Below are positions 41,634-54,500 of a stretch of 64,000 nt of DNA, in pieces (positions within the stretch are counted from its first letter, which is position 1; every line of letters begins with the position of its first letter). A program made the position numbers and the translations under genes. The DNA comes from Culex pipiens pallens (lineage: Eukaryota; Arthropoda; Insecta; Diptera; Culicidae). Where the stretch lies: positions 1,736,001-1,800,000 of the forward strand of contig NC_068938.1 in NCBI RefSeq assembly GCF_016801865.2, given 5' to 3'. The notes beneath the pieces are model-generated. The model was not told the origin of the DNA. It ran no database searches and worked only from the letters and a program-made list of their open reading frames with translations.

Positions 41634-44032
41634 ATCTAAAATTCTAAAATTCTAAAATTCTAAAATTCTAAAATTCTAAAATTCTAAAATTCTAAAATTC
41701 TAAAATTCTAAAATTCTAAAATTCTAAAATTCTAAAATTCTAAAATTCTAAAATTCTAAAATTCTAAAATTCTAAAATTCTAAAATTCTAAAATTCTAAA
41801 ATTCTAAAATTCTAAAATTCTAAAATTCTAAAATTCTAAAATTCTAAAATTCTAAAATTCTAAAATTCTAAAATTCTAAAATTCTAAAATTCTAAAATTC
41901 TAAAATTCTAAAATTCTAAAATTCTAAAATTCTAAAATTCTAAAATTCTAAAATTCTAAAATTCTAAAATTCTAAAATTCTAAAATTCTAAAATTCTAAA
42001 ATTCTAAAATTCTAAAATTCTAAAATTCTAAAATTCTAAAATTCTAAAATTCTAAAATTCTAAAATTCTAAAATTCTAAAATTCTAAAATTCTAAAATTC
42101 TAAAATTCTAAAATTCTAAAATTCTAAAATTCTAAAATTCTAAAATTCTAAAATTCTAAAATTCTAAAATTCTAAAATTCTAAAATTCTAAAATTCTAAA
42201 ATTCTAAAATTCTAAAATTCTAAAATTCTAAAATTCTAAAATTCTAAAATTTTAAGATTTAAAAATTCTAAAATTCTAAAATCCTAAAATTCTAAAATTC
42301 TAAAATTCTAAAATTCTAAAATTCTAAAATTCTAAAATTCTAAAATTCTAAAATTCTAAAATTCTAAAATTCTAAAATTCTAAAATTCTAAAATTCTAAA
42401 ATTCTAAAATTCTAAAATTCTAAAATTCTAAAATTCTAAAATTCTAAAATTCTAAAATTCTAAAATTCTAAAATTCTAAAATTCTAAAATTCTAAAATTC
42501 TAAAATTCTAAAATTCTAAAATTCTAAAAATCTAAAATTCTAAAATTCTAAAATTCTAAAATTCTAAAATTCTAAAATTCTAAAATTCTAAAATTCTAAA
42601 ATTCTAAAATTCTAAAATTCTAAAATTCTAAAATTCTAAAATTCTAAAAGTCTAAAATTCTAAAATTCTAAAATTCTAAAATTCTAAAATTCTAAAATTC
42701 TAAAATTCTAAAATTCTAAAATTCTAAAATTCTAAAATTCTAAAATTCTAAAATTCTAAAATTCTAAAATTCTAAAATTCTAAAATTCTAAAATTCTAAA
42801 ATTCTAAAATTCTAAAATTCTAAAATTCTAAAATTCTAAAATTCTAAAATTCTAAAATTCTAAAATTCTAAAATTCTAAAATTCTAAAATTCTAAAATTC
42901 TAAAATTCTAAAATTCTAAAATTCTAAAATTCTAAAATTCTAAAATTCTAAAATTCTAAAAGTCTAAAATTCTAAAATTCTAAAATTCTAAAATTCTAAA
43001 ATTCTAAAATTCTAAAATTCTAAAATTCTAAAATTCTAAAATTCTAAAATTCTAAAATTCTAAAATTCTAAAATTCTAAAATTCTAAAATTCTAAAATTC
43101 TAAAATTCTAAAATTCTAAAAGTCTAAAATTCTAAAATTCTAAAATTCTAAAATTCTAAAATTCTAAAATTCTAAAATTCTAAAATTCTAAAATTCTAAA
43201 ATTCTAAAATTCTAAAATTCTAAAATTCTAAAATTCTAAAATTCTAAAATTCTAAAATTCTAAAATTCTAAAATTCTAAAATTCTAAAATTCTAAAATTC
43301 TAAAATTCTAAAATTCTAAAATTCTAAAATTCTAAAATTCTAAAATTCTAAAATTCTAAAATTCTAAAATTCTAAAATTCTAAAATTCTAAAATTCTAAA
43401 ATTCTAAAATTCTAAAATTCTAAAATTCTAAAATTCTAAAATTCTAAAATTCTAAAATTCTAAAATTTTAAGATTTAAAAATTCTAAAATTCTAAAATCC
43501 TAAAATTCTAAAATTCTAAAATTCTAAAATTCTAAAATTCTAAAATTCTAAAATTCTAAAATTCTAAAATTCTAAAATTCTAAAATTCTAAAATTCTAAA
43601 ATTCTAAAATTCTAAAATTCTAAAATTCTAAAATTCTAAAATTCTAAAATTCTAAAATTCTAAAATTCTAAAATTCTAAAATTCTAAAATTCTAAAATTC
43701 TAAAATTCTAAAATTCTAAAATTCTAAAATTCTAAAATTCTAAAATTCTAAAATTCTAAAAGTCTAAAATTCTAAAAATCTAAAATTCTAAAATTCTAAA
43801 ATTCTAAAATTCTAAAATTCTAAAATTCTAAAATTCTAAAATTCTAAAATTCTAAAATTCTAAAATTCTAAAATTCTAAAATTCTAAAATTCTAAAATTC
43901 TAAAATTCTAAAATTCTAAAATTCTAAATTCTAAAATTCTAAAAGTCTAAAATTCTAAAATTCTAAAATTCTAAAATTCTAAAATTCTAAAATTCTAAAA
44001 TTCTAAAATTCTAAAATTCTAAAATTCAAAAA
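41633..44032. repeat. 8-bp satellite (TTCTAAAA)n, about 2.4 kb
   Basis: About 300 near-identical TTCTAAAA units, with rare variants (GTCTAAAA, ATCTAAAA, CCTAAAA). A distinctive run AAAATTTTAAGATTTAAAAA, with a TCC variant shortly after, occurs at about 42247 and again exactly 1,216 bp (152 units) later near 43463, so part of the array was duplicated as a block. Phase slips near 43925. Confidence 0.95.
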
Positions 44033-44039
44033 TTCTGAA

Positions 44040-45300
44040 ATAATTTTAGAACTCAGAATTTTAGAATTTTTAGAATTAGTCTAAAATTCTGAGATTGCAA
44101 TACTTTTCCTTCGGCAAGAAAGAAAAATGTCAAGAAAACTTTAGTCAAAACAGCCTGATGGCAAGATTGTCAAATTGTATGTATGGGCCGCGATACTCAC
44201 ATTGGTTGGACCGTGGACCCCGCTATTTGGTCGCTTTACCCCTCTGACGCTAAATATAGGGTAAAAGAGCCAGCAAATGTGCAATTGAAAAAAAGTTTTT
44301 TTTGTGAAAAAATATTTTAAATTTTGTTTTTCATGATTCATTTTGAATATGTTTTATCAAAAAATAAATAACTAGAAAAAATAAAATATTATCCAGCCTT
44401 TTGAGGACGAAGTCAATCGTTCACATTTTTTATTGTTAACTCATTAAAGCATTTTAGTGTTAAATGTCAATTTTCCAAAAAGATAATGTCCAGCTTGTGA
44501 CGATAAACTACTTTTACTTTACTTAGAAATCGAATCCAGCAGGGAAACGATAACCAACTATGTTGGTCCGCACCGGGTTCTGAACTCCCATTTAAGAGGC
44601 GGAAGCGTTACCGCATGGCTCGGTCTTAACAAAAAATAAATAACTAGACAATAAATAACAATTTCAAATTACAAACCTAAATCGACGGTAACATTTCAAA
44701 AGGCATCATGTACATTTTGACACTTTCTGGGTTATTGCATATTCTGAAAGTACTTCTAATAAGCTACCTCTCCACCAAAAATGAGCAAAAGTTACTTCAG
44801 TAAAGTCTGTTTAATCATGATTTTAAATAAAGTAACATAAACAAAATCTCTGCCATCAGCAGTCTCTGTTTATATAGCCCTGTCAACCTGTCAAACAAAA
44901 GACTACATGAACCTCGTGACGGAAAAAAAGCAACATGAACAAAGCGCCATGTACATTCGGCGAAGAAAACCGAATCATAACAAAGCGTCCCCCTCAATGC
45001 CAGCAGGGTGATATAAACGTTGGTGATTTCAAAAGAAGTTATGTTTGTTTTTCTCAAATAAAATTACGGAAAATTTTTTTATTGAATTTGGATGATCAAG
45101 TATCAATAAAAGCAACGTTTTTCATCGTTTGTTATCATTAGAACTTCTTATTTTGCTTGTATATTAAAATGGGAATTGAAAATGGATGCTCAACATTCAA
45201 ATGCGTTTTTCTCAAAACGCATGGTTTGTACATGATGCTTTTTGAAATGTTGGCGCCGAAATATTAAATTAACTTATTTTCAAATTAACTCATAAATGGC
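44040..45300. other. Non-coding interval before RALGAPB
   Basis: 44040-44100 has remnants of the satellite motif in both orientations (AGAATTTTAGAATTTTTAGA). The rest is AT-rich spacer with one tRNA-like repeat (listed). No conserved coding. Confidence 0.5.
44528..44632 (-). repeat. tRNA-like SINE fragment
   Basis: On the minus strand: GAGCCATGCGGTAACGC (box A-like), CTTCCGCCTCTTAAATGGGA (anticodon-arm-like), then GAGTTCAGAACCC (degraded box B). It is too degraded to be a functional tRNA gene. Confidence 0.45.
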
Positions 45301-45549
45301 CTGTATACCCTATTTTGCGCAACCAGTTTATGGAGCGTTCACCCTATATGGACTGTCAAAAGCGAGGTTCACTTTTTGACAAGCTTGTCACCAGTCAAAA
45401 CGTCAACACAAAACATCAGCAGAGAAGAACGTCAACACTGCGAAAACGGTGAAAAAGTGAAATTTTTGTGCTCGACCAGGAAAACCCCGAACTTTTCCCG
45501 TTAGTTTCCAGTGAAATGTTTGGACAATTGTAGGCGCCGGAACAACACC

Positions 45550-48500
45550 ATGTACTCGGAGTGGGCCTCGCTGGTGCCGACCATCACGGACAACATCCAG
45601 TCGGTGCAGTCGCAGAGCGTGCTGGGAAAGTTCGGAATCGCGGGTGGGCGTGATGTGGCAGCCGTGGTGGTGAAGCAGTTGGCTGGCAATCTGGGCATTA
45701 CGAACGCGGCGGAACCGAGCTCGCTGAGCAGTGACCAGGAGGTGCAATGGTGCATGGACGTGATCTGTCACGGGTTGAGTCTTCCGCTGGCGGAGCACGA
45801 CATCATCAAGGATTGTGTGAACATTTACTGCGAGTGGATTACGGCGCTGAATCCGGGCGTGCCGAAGATTAGCATTCCGAAACCGATTTGCGAGTCGCCG
45901 AATGAGTTTGGGAGGAAAATTATAAAACATTTGTACAATTTGTTTGTTCCGCGGCCCGGCGAAGGTGAACTAGAGTTTTACTCGGTTTATTTTTGGTTTT
46001 TTTTTAATTTTTTTGGATGGCGACTAATTTAATAATTCCCATGCACGCTTTAATTATTAAGTTGTTTTTTTGTTTTGCTTCCCACATGCACCTTTTCCAA
46101 ACAATCCTACTAATCATAATCTATTTGTCTTTTGTATATATCGTAAAATTGCCGTGTGTTTGATACTGATCTATTCCTTTCTACGCGCTCTCAACCAGAC
46201 TGGCCTTTTATTTATCAAGAGGATTTAGGTGATTTGTTTGACCAACATTAGTTAGAGGTGGGTCGGAGCTAGAAAACCTAATCCGGAATCTTCCCCACCC
46301 ACCAGGTTCCGACACAATCAACCGACAGGCGGTCTTCTGCCACCGAGTTCTGCGAACCCTTCAGGACACGGCCCAAAATTCGCGAATTTTGACGGTAGAA
46401 ACGTGGGAATCGTTGCTGCTCTTCCTGCTGGCCATCAACGAGATTCTACTGGCGCCCCCGATCGTGAAGGACGACGTCGGAGATCAGCTGTGCGAGCGAG
46501 TGCTGAGCGTCCTGTTCGAGGTGTGGCTGCTGGCCTGCAATCGGTGCTTCCCTTCGCCGTCGCTATGGAAGACGTTCCAGGAATCGTGCGCGGCCTGGCG
46601 TCACCGGATTGCCCTCGTCGAGCAGTGGAACCGGGTTAATTTGGTGCTGACGGCGAAGCTGCTGGAGTTTACCTATGGGCCGGCCTTTCCGGAGATGAAG
46701 ATACGTAAGTGTTTTGGGTTGTTCAAAGGTGCAAATCTGAATCTCCCTTTGGGCGGCCTGGGGCCTCCTGAGGGCGCTATATCTTTTTCATGAAGGCGTA
46801 GCACAAATCGGCAACTTGGCAAATTTGCAAAATGCAAAGTTTCTCTGAATCTGATGTTATTCTCATTTCAGTGGAAGAGGACAGCAACCTAATTCCGGCC
46901 GGTATGACCAACGACGGGATTGCCCAGTCTTGGATTCGCTTTCTGAAGATCCTCGGCGCACCGACCGATTTGTGCTGCCCGCAGGTTATCAGCCGGACGC
47001 CACAGTTCATCCAGGCCGTCCTGCTCAACTCCGACGGAATCGAGCCGCAATACCATCCGTGTTTGCTGCAATTGCCGCAGATCTTCCTGAAAACCATGAA
47101 AGGAATCGCCGGACTTGTGGATGCTTTCCTAGGTAATTATCCTTAGTTTGTAGCGCTCATCAAATCAAATTGATCACATCCATTCTGCGCGACACGACAT
47201 TTCCCAAAAAAAAAAAAAAAAAATCAGGCATAACTCAGTACAGGCAGGAAGATCCGGACAGTGTTGGCCAGCTGCATTACGGGGTCGGCGGTGGCAACAC
47301 GACGCCAAACATTAATTTCAGGCATTCCGGAGGGGAGATCAAGCAAAGTCCGTCGATTCGGGCCACCGGCGGCATAGGCGGGCTGGGCCTCGGGGCTGCG
47401 CTCGGCGTGGCCGGAAGTGGCACCAGCATCAATAGTCAAAGCGGCGATGCACCACCTGTGACGACGGCCACCAACGTGCTTAGCAACTTTATCAACAGCG
47501 TTTCGCACGATGGTCAGTTTGGATCGTCGGGTGGCGGTGGAGACGGCGGAGTTCCGAACTCGCCAACGCCACCCCTTCAGCGGCGGCTGGCCAAAAGCTT
47601 TAGCGTGGCGCCGTCCATTTCCGCCCACGCGGTCATTTCCATGTCACACCAGGCAAAGGGTGCGCATCTCGAGATCTTTTCACCTCAACTGTCTGTGTTT
47701 TATCATTTTTTTGTATTATTTGCTTGATCAGTGTGTGTGCGTAACGTTTTTCTTAGAGGATCGATTGCTCTCTAATGACCTTGGTTTCTTCTTGATTTTG
47801 AATTTTTTGTAGTGCTCGCAAGTTCGAGACGTAGAACATAGATTAACCCACATTTTTTGCAACATTTTCAAGCATTTCTTCAAACAAATCGCACTTTATA
47901 GCGTAATTAATTGCATCTGTAAAAGAAACTCTTGCAACGACAACCTGTAAACTAAAAAACCCTCTACCTTCTTCAAGGTCTCACAAAGAGTTCGTTCAGC
48001 GGATTGACCAGCAGTCGCAACGCGAACCAATCGAACCCGGTCCCACAGTCGGCATCGCTTCCCTCATCCGGATTTTCATGTAAGCCATTCACCGTCTTCA
48101 TAATTAAAGCACCTTTAAAATAATGATTTTCTTCCCATAGCAATGCTGTCCTTGTGCCAGGAGAACCGCGTTCCGCTGGCCACCAATCGTCCCCGGTGCA
48201 ACAGTATCCTGCACCTGTTTGGGGAGTGGCTCTTTGATGCGGCCCACATCGGTGGAGAAACCTGGATTCAGAATATGAAGAGTATGTGATACAAATTTAT
48301 TCCATGTTTCTTTTATTCACTTCACCTCACTCATTTAGCTTACTCACTTTCACTCTCACTCACTCACTTGTTCACATACAGTCTCAGCCACTCACTCACT
48401 TCCACTCTGATTTTTTCTCTCACTCATTCATTCATTTCATTGTCACTCTCATTCTAAGCTTTGCAATATCACTCTTCAATCTAAACCATCAATTTTCAGA

Positions 48501-51500
48501 CTAATTTAACTTTACATTTTTAACATTTTAGAAAATTTATAAAAGTTTTAAAAATATTTTTTTCATCCTAAACTTTTTAATATTTCCAAAAAAAATATAA
48601 GTTTTTTTAATTTCCTATTTTTTTTTAAATTTTCAAACAAAAAATTGGTTGAATCTGTTAAGTTCTTAAATTGCTTAAATTTGTTTAATTTGCTAAACTT
48701 CTAAAATTTCTAAAATTTCTTAAGTTTCTTAAATTTCTAAAATTTCTAAAATTTCTAAAATTTCTAAAATTTCTAAAATTTCTAAAATTTCTAAAATTTC
48801 TAAAATTTCTAAAATTTTTAAAATTTCTTAATTTTTTAAAATTTCTAAAATTTCTAAAATTTCTAAAATTTCTAAAATTTCTAAAATTTCTAAAATTTCT
48901 AAAATTTCTAAAATTTCTAAAATTTCTAAAATTTCTAAAATTTCTAAAATTTCTTAAATTTCTAAAATTTCTAAAATTTCTAAAATTTCTAAAATTTCTA
49001 AAATTTCTAAAATTTCTTAAATTTCTAAAATTTCTTAAATTTCTTAAATTTCTTAAATTTCTTAAATTTCTTAAATTTCTAAAATTTCTTAAATTTCTTA
49101 AATTTCTTAAATTTCTTAAATTTCTTAAATTTCTTAAATTTCTTAAATTTCTAAAATTTCTTAAATTTCTTAAATTTCTTAAATTTCTTAAATTTCTTAA
49201 ATTTCTTAAATTTCTTAAATTTCTTAAATTTCTTAAATTTCTTAAATTTCTTAAATTTCTTAAATTTCTTAAATTTCTTAAATTTCTTAAATTTCTTAAA
49301 TTTCTTAAATTTCTTAAATTTCTTAAATTTCTTAAATTTCTTAAATTTCTTAAATTTCTTAAATTTCTTAAATTTCTTAAATTTCTTAAATTTCTTAAAT
49401 TTCTTAAATTTCTTAAATTTCTTAAATTTCTTAAATTTCTTAAATTTCTTAAATTTCTTAAATTTCTTAAATTTCTTAAATTTCTTAAATTTCTTAAATT
49501 TCTTAAATTTCTTAAATTTCTTAAATTTCTTAAATTTCTTAAATTTCTTAAATTTCTTAAATTTCTTAAATTTCTTAAATTTCTTAAATTTCTTAAATTT
49601 CTTAAATTTCTTAAATTTCTTAAATTTCTTAAATTTCTTAAATTTCTTAAATTTCATAATTTTCTTAATTTTCTTAAATTTCTTAAATTTCTTAAATTTC
49701 TTAAATTTCTTAAATTTCTTAAATTCTTAAATTTCTTAAATTTCTTAATTTTTTAAAATTTCTTATTTTTTTAAATTTCTTAAATTTTTTAAATTTCTAA
49801 AATTTTTTAAATTTTTTAAATTTTTAAAATTTCTTAAATTTCTTAAATTTCTTAAATTTCTTAAATTTCTTAAATTTCTTAAATTTCTTAAATTTCTTAA
49901 ATTTCTTAAATTTCTTAAATTTCTTAAATTTCTTAAATTTCTTAAATTTCTTAAATTTCTTAAATTTCTTAAATTTCTTAAATTTCTTAAATTTCTTAAA
50001 TTTCTTAAATTTCTTAAATTTCTCAAATTTCTTAAATTTCTTAAATTTCTTAAATTTCTTAAATTTCTTAAATTTCTTAAATTTCTTAAATTTCTTAAAT
50101 TTCTTAAATTTCTTAAATTTCTTAAATTTCTTAAATTTCTTAAATTTCTTAAATTTCTAAAATTTCTTAAATTTCTTAAATTTCTTAAATTTCTTAAATT
50201 TCTTAAATTTCTTAAATTTCTTAAATTTCTTAAATTTCTTAAATTTCTTAAATTTCTTAAATTTCTTAAATTTCTTAAATTTCTTAAATTTCTTAAATTT
50301 CTTAAATTTCTTAAATTTCTTAAATTTCTTAAATTTCTTAAATTTCTTAAATTTCTTAAATTTCTTAAATTTCTTAAATTTCTTAAATTTCTTAAATTTC
50401 TTAAATTTCTTAAATTTCTTAAATTTCTTAAATTTCTTAAATTTCTTAAATTTCTTAAATTTTTTAAATTTCTTAAATTTCTTAAATTTCTTAAATTTCT
50501 TAAATTTCTTAAATTTCTTAAATTTCTTAAATTTCTTAAATTTCTTAAATTTCTTAAATTTCTTAAATTTCTTAAATTTCTTAAATTTCTTAAATTTCTT
50601 AAATTTCTTAAATTTCTTAAATTTCTTAAATTTCTTAAATTTCTTAAATTTCTTAAATTTCTTAAATTTCTTAAATTTCTTAAATTTCTTAAATTTCTTA
50701 AATTTCTTAAATTTCTTAAATTTCTTAAATTTCTTAAATTTCTTAAATTTCTTAAATTTCTTAAATTTCTTAAATTTCTTAAATTTCTTAAATTTCTTAA
50801 ATTTCTTAAATTTCTTAAATTTCTTAAATTTCTTAAATTTCTTAAATTTCTTAAATTTCTTAAATTTCTTAAATTTCTTAAATTTCTTAAATTTCTTAAA
50901 TTTCTTAAACTTCTTAAATTTCTTAAATTTCTTAAATTTCTTAAATTTCTTAAATTTCTTAAATTTCTTAAATTTCTTAAATTTCTTAAATTTCTTAAAT
51001 TTCTTAAATTTCTTAAATTTCTTAAATTTCTTAAATTTCTAAAATTTCTTAAATTTCTTAAATTTCTTAAATTTCTTAAATTTCTTAAATTTCTTAAATT
51101 TCTTAAATTTCTTAAATTTCTTAAATTTCTTAAATTTCTTAAATTTCTTAAATTTCTTAAATTTCTTAAATTTCTTAAATTTCTTAAATTTCTTAAATTT
51201 CTTAAATTTCTTAAATTTCTTAAATTTCTTAAATTTCTTAAATTTCTTAAATTTCTTAAATTTCTTAAATTTCTTAAATTTCTTAAATTTCTTAAATTTC
51301 TTAAATTTCTTAAATTTCTTAAATTTCTTAAATTTCTTAAATTTCTTAAATTTCTTAAATTTCTTAAATTTCTTAAATTTCTTAAATTTCTTAAATTTCT
51401 TAAATTTCTCAAATTTCTTAAATTTCTTAAATTTCTTAAATTTCTTAAATTTCTTAAATTTCTTAAATTTCTCAAATTTCTCAAATTTCTTAAATTTCTT

Positions 51501-54500
51501 AAATTTCTTAAATTTCTTAAATTTCTTAAATTTCTTAAATTTCTTAAATTTCTTAAATTTCTTAAATTTCTTAAATTTCTTAAATTTCTTAAATTTCTTA
51601 AATTTCTTAAATTTCTTAAATTTCTTAAATTTCTTAAATTTCTTAAATTTCTTAAATTTCTTAAATTTCTTAAATTTCTTAAATTTCTTAAATTTCTTAA
51701 ATTTCTTAAATTTCTTAAATTTCTTAAATTTCTTAAATTTCTTAAATTTCTTAAATTTCTTAAATTTCTTAAATTTCTTAAATTTTTTAAATTTCTTAAA
51801 TTTCTTAAATTTCTTAAATTTCTTAAATTTCTTAAATTTCTTAAATTTCTGCAATTTCTTAAATTTCTTAAATTGCAGATTGCAGACTCGATTTTGCCAT
51901 GTATCTAAACAAAATCTAAAAAAACAAATTTAAGAAATTTAAGAAATTTAAGATTTAAGAGTTGTGGATTGCCTGCTTCTCTAAAGAAGGTTCGACTGAG
52001 GGGGCATGCTTATTAATTTCTCGTCGCTCCATACCCTCAGTGACGTGATGGGAGCAAGGGCGTCTATGCTACAAATTTCTGGCGCTTGGGGAGGGAAGAG
52101 GGAAATCACTTTGTTCTATGCGCCGGTATTTGTAGCATTAAAATTCGTGCAAAAAAACTTATGCACGTGGGTGTACAGATTATGGAGTAAAAGATGATCA
52201 AATTGTTCACCTAGCGCTCACATGTGTTCCAGGACCAAGTTGCCTGCGGGTATGGGGATCATACATACATACATACATACATACATCATATCTAATCAAA
52301 ATCTAAAAAAAAACTTAAAATATCTAAAATATTCGGAAAAAATCTGAAAACTTCTAATTTTCGTTTGAATTTTTTTTAAAATCTAAAAATTTCAGAACAA
52401 ATTGAAAAATTTCTTAATGTTTCTTAAATAACACATTAAAAAAAATTCAAGATTTATAATTTTCAAGAATTTTAATTGATTGAACAACACGCTATGTATT
52501 TTTTAGAAGACAAAGTTGTAAAACATAAATCTCACCACTTCCAGAACGTGCCGCCGAGGCGAAGCGCCGCCCCTCGTCGATGATCATGGACAACCGCAAG
52601 GGCAGTCTGTCCCAGCCCCCGTCGCTCTCGGAAATGAGCGACGTCCCGCCGGGACTCACCATCGACAAGTACGAATCGGGCAAGGCCGAGGCGGTCGGAG
52701 CGCTGTGCCGAATTTTCTGCGCCAAAAAGACCGGCGAGGAGATCCTGCCGGTGTATCTGGCCCGGTTCTACATGGCCCTCCAGCAGGGACTGAAGCTGAA
52801 CGACTCGAAGGAGTGCGAGGAGACGCTGGCGAGCATTCTGTACAATTCGTCCGATCTGTTCCGGATTGATTTGGAGGGAATTCAGGTGCTGCTGCCGTCG
52901 TTTATTGCCGCACTGGAGCTGATATTGCCCGAGAAGGAACTCCGCATGCGATCGCAAAACGTGATCGTCAACAAGGTCGAGCTGCGTCGGGCCGCGATCA
53001 ACGTTCTGCTGTCGATCCTGTCGCTTCCGTTGCACTTCCAGACGCTGCCGATTCGGGACATTACCGCAGGGCCTGCTGATAAGTGAGCTTACTGGATTCT
53101 TTTGCAAGATCTTTTAATGAAAGATCTTCTTTTTTCTTACAGAATGATCACATTCATTCAGCTGAAACCGCGCTTGATCAACATCCTGATGAACGCACTT
53201 CAGGTTGAAAGTGATGCCCAAAATACGCACATGCTTCTCGGAGGACTTCATTTGTGCGTCCAAGATTCGGGCATTTTTGAGGAAACGGAACTTGGTCCCG
53301 ACGGTCTGCATACTTCCCAGCAATCCAACGATGCCAATCTTCTCAGTTCAGGTTTGCAAGCTCAGTAGTCTTTCATGATCCACTTTTTTTGAACTCTTCA
53401 AATCCTAGCTAGATAATACGCTTCACTCGTTTTATTTCGAAACTCCACACTCACACACAAAAAGTTTCCGTTTTTTAGTACAAAACGCTAGACACACCGT
53501 TTTTTTCCTGTTCCGTTTAATTACCGTTTACTCTTTATTTTACCTTTTTGTTCCTCGAATCATCGAAACCAACCAACCAACGCCATCGTCATCATCGTCA
53601 CCAATTCTTCCGTTTGTTGTTGTTGTTCGTTGCCGCTGTAGCCTGCTCGGAGAAGAGTACGTACTCGATCAATAGCGCCAACTCGAGCATCGGGAACAAT
53701 AGCACCGCCACGCTTAGCAATGAGCCCTCTAGTTTGCCGGCTTTCGATGATTTCCCGTCCGAATTTATTCCTGAGTTAGAGTTCAGTTCGTCTGCAGTTT
53801 ATGGTAAAGCTCGAGAGTTTTCTTTTTCGTTTTTTTATTGTTTATGTAATTAATCATGTAGTTTTTGTTGTCACTAATTGTTTTAGTAGTAAGTAATTTT
53901 ATATTTAGTCGTTCGAAATATCCGGAATGGTTTGGGGTTAAGGTAAATCTTCCTGTTTCCCTTGTCGTTTTTGAATCGATCTGAAATTGATGTCATGTTC
54001 TTAAGTATTCGCAAAATTAATCATAGTCATCTCATTTTCAACACTGGTCCTATTTCAACAATTTTCTCTGGAAATAGTGGTTCCAATAGTGGGTTATATT
54101 TTAATGTTCACAGAAATTTGTCAATTTCTAATGAAATTTGAAAATTTCTCCGCGTTATTTGAAAGTAAAAAACTTCAGAAGTTCAAATGTTTAGGTACAT
54201 ACTGTGCCAGATTTATCAAAATATCCAGATTTTTTTTAGCGAAAATGGCGTACCGAATGGTGCACGCCCGAAATGTCTACATCACGCTGTGGTACCAACA
54301 TTACCAAAAAAAAAAAAGTGCCATGGCAAGAGAGCCACACTTTTTTTTTGTGATTGTGGTAATTAGGTGGTTATGTCATAGACCTGACCAGTTTGACAAA
54401 GAGCCCGGGAAACGAGATTTTTTAAATCATAATTCCCGGGAAACCAATTAAAATCCCGGAAAATTAATAAATTCTCACAAAAAAGAACTTTTGGTGTACA

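Noticed and set aside
41633..44032. Regular array considered as CRISPR-like
   Set aside because: Units are 8 bp with no spacers in a eukaryotic genome; it is a simple satellite.
49151..51854. Very long minus-strand open frames reading KFKKFK or RNL repeats
   Set aside because: They are forced by the 9-bp satellite, which has no stop in those frames. They lie in a RALGAPB intron and have no non-repeat sequence.
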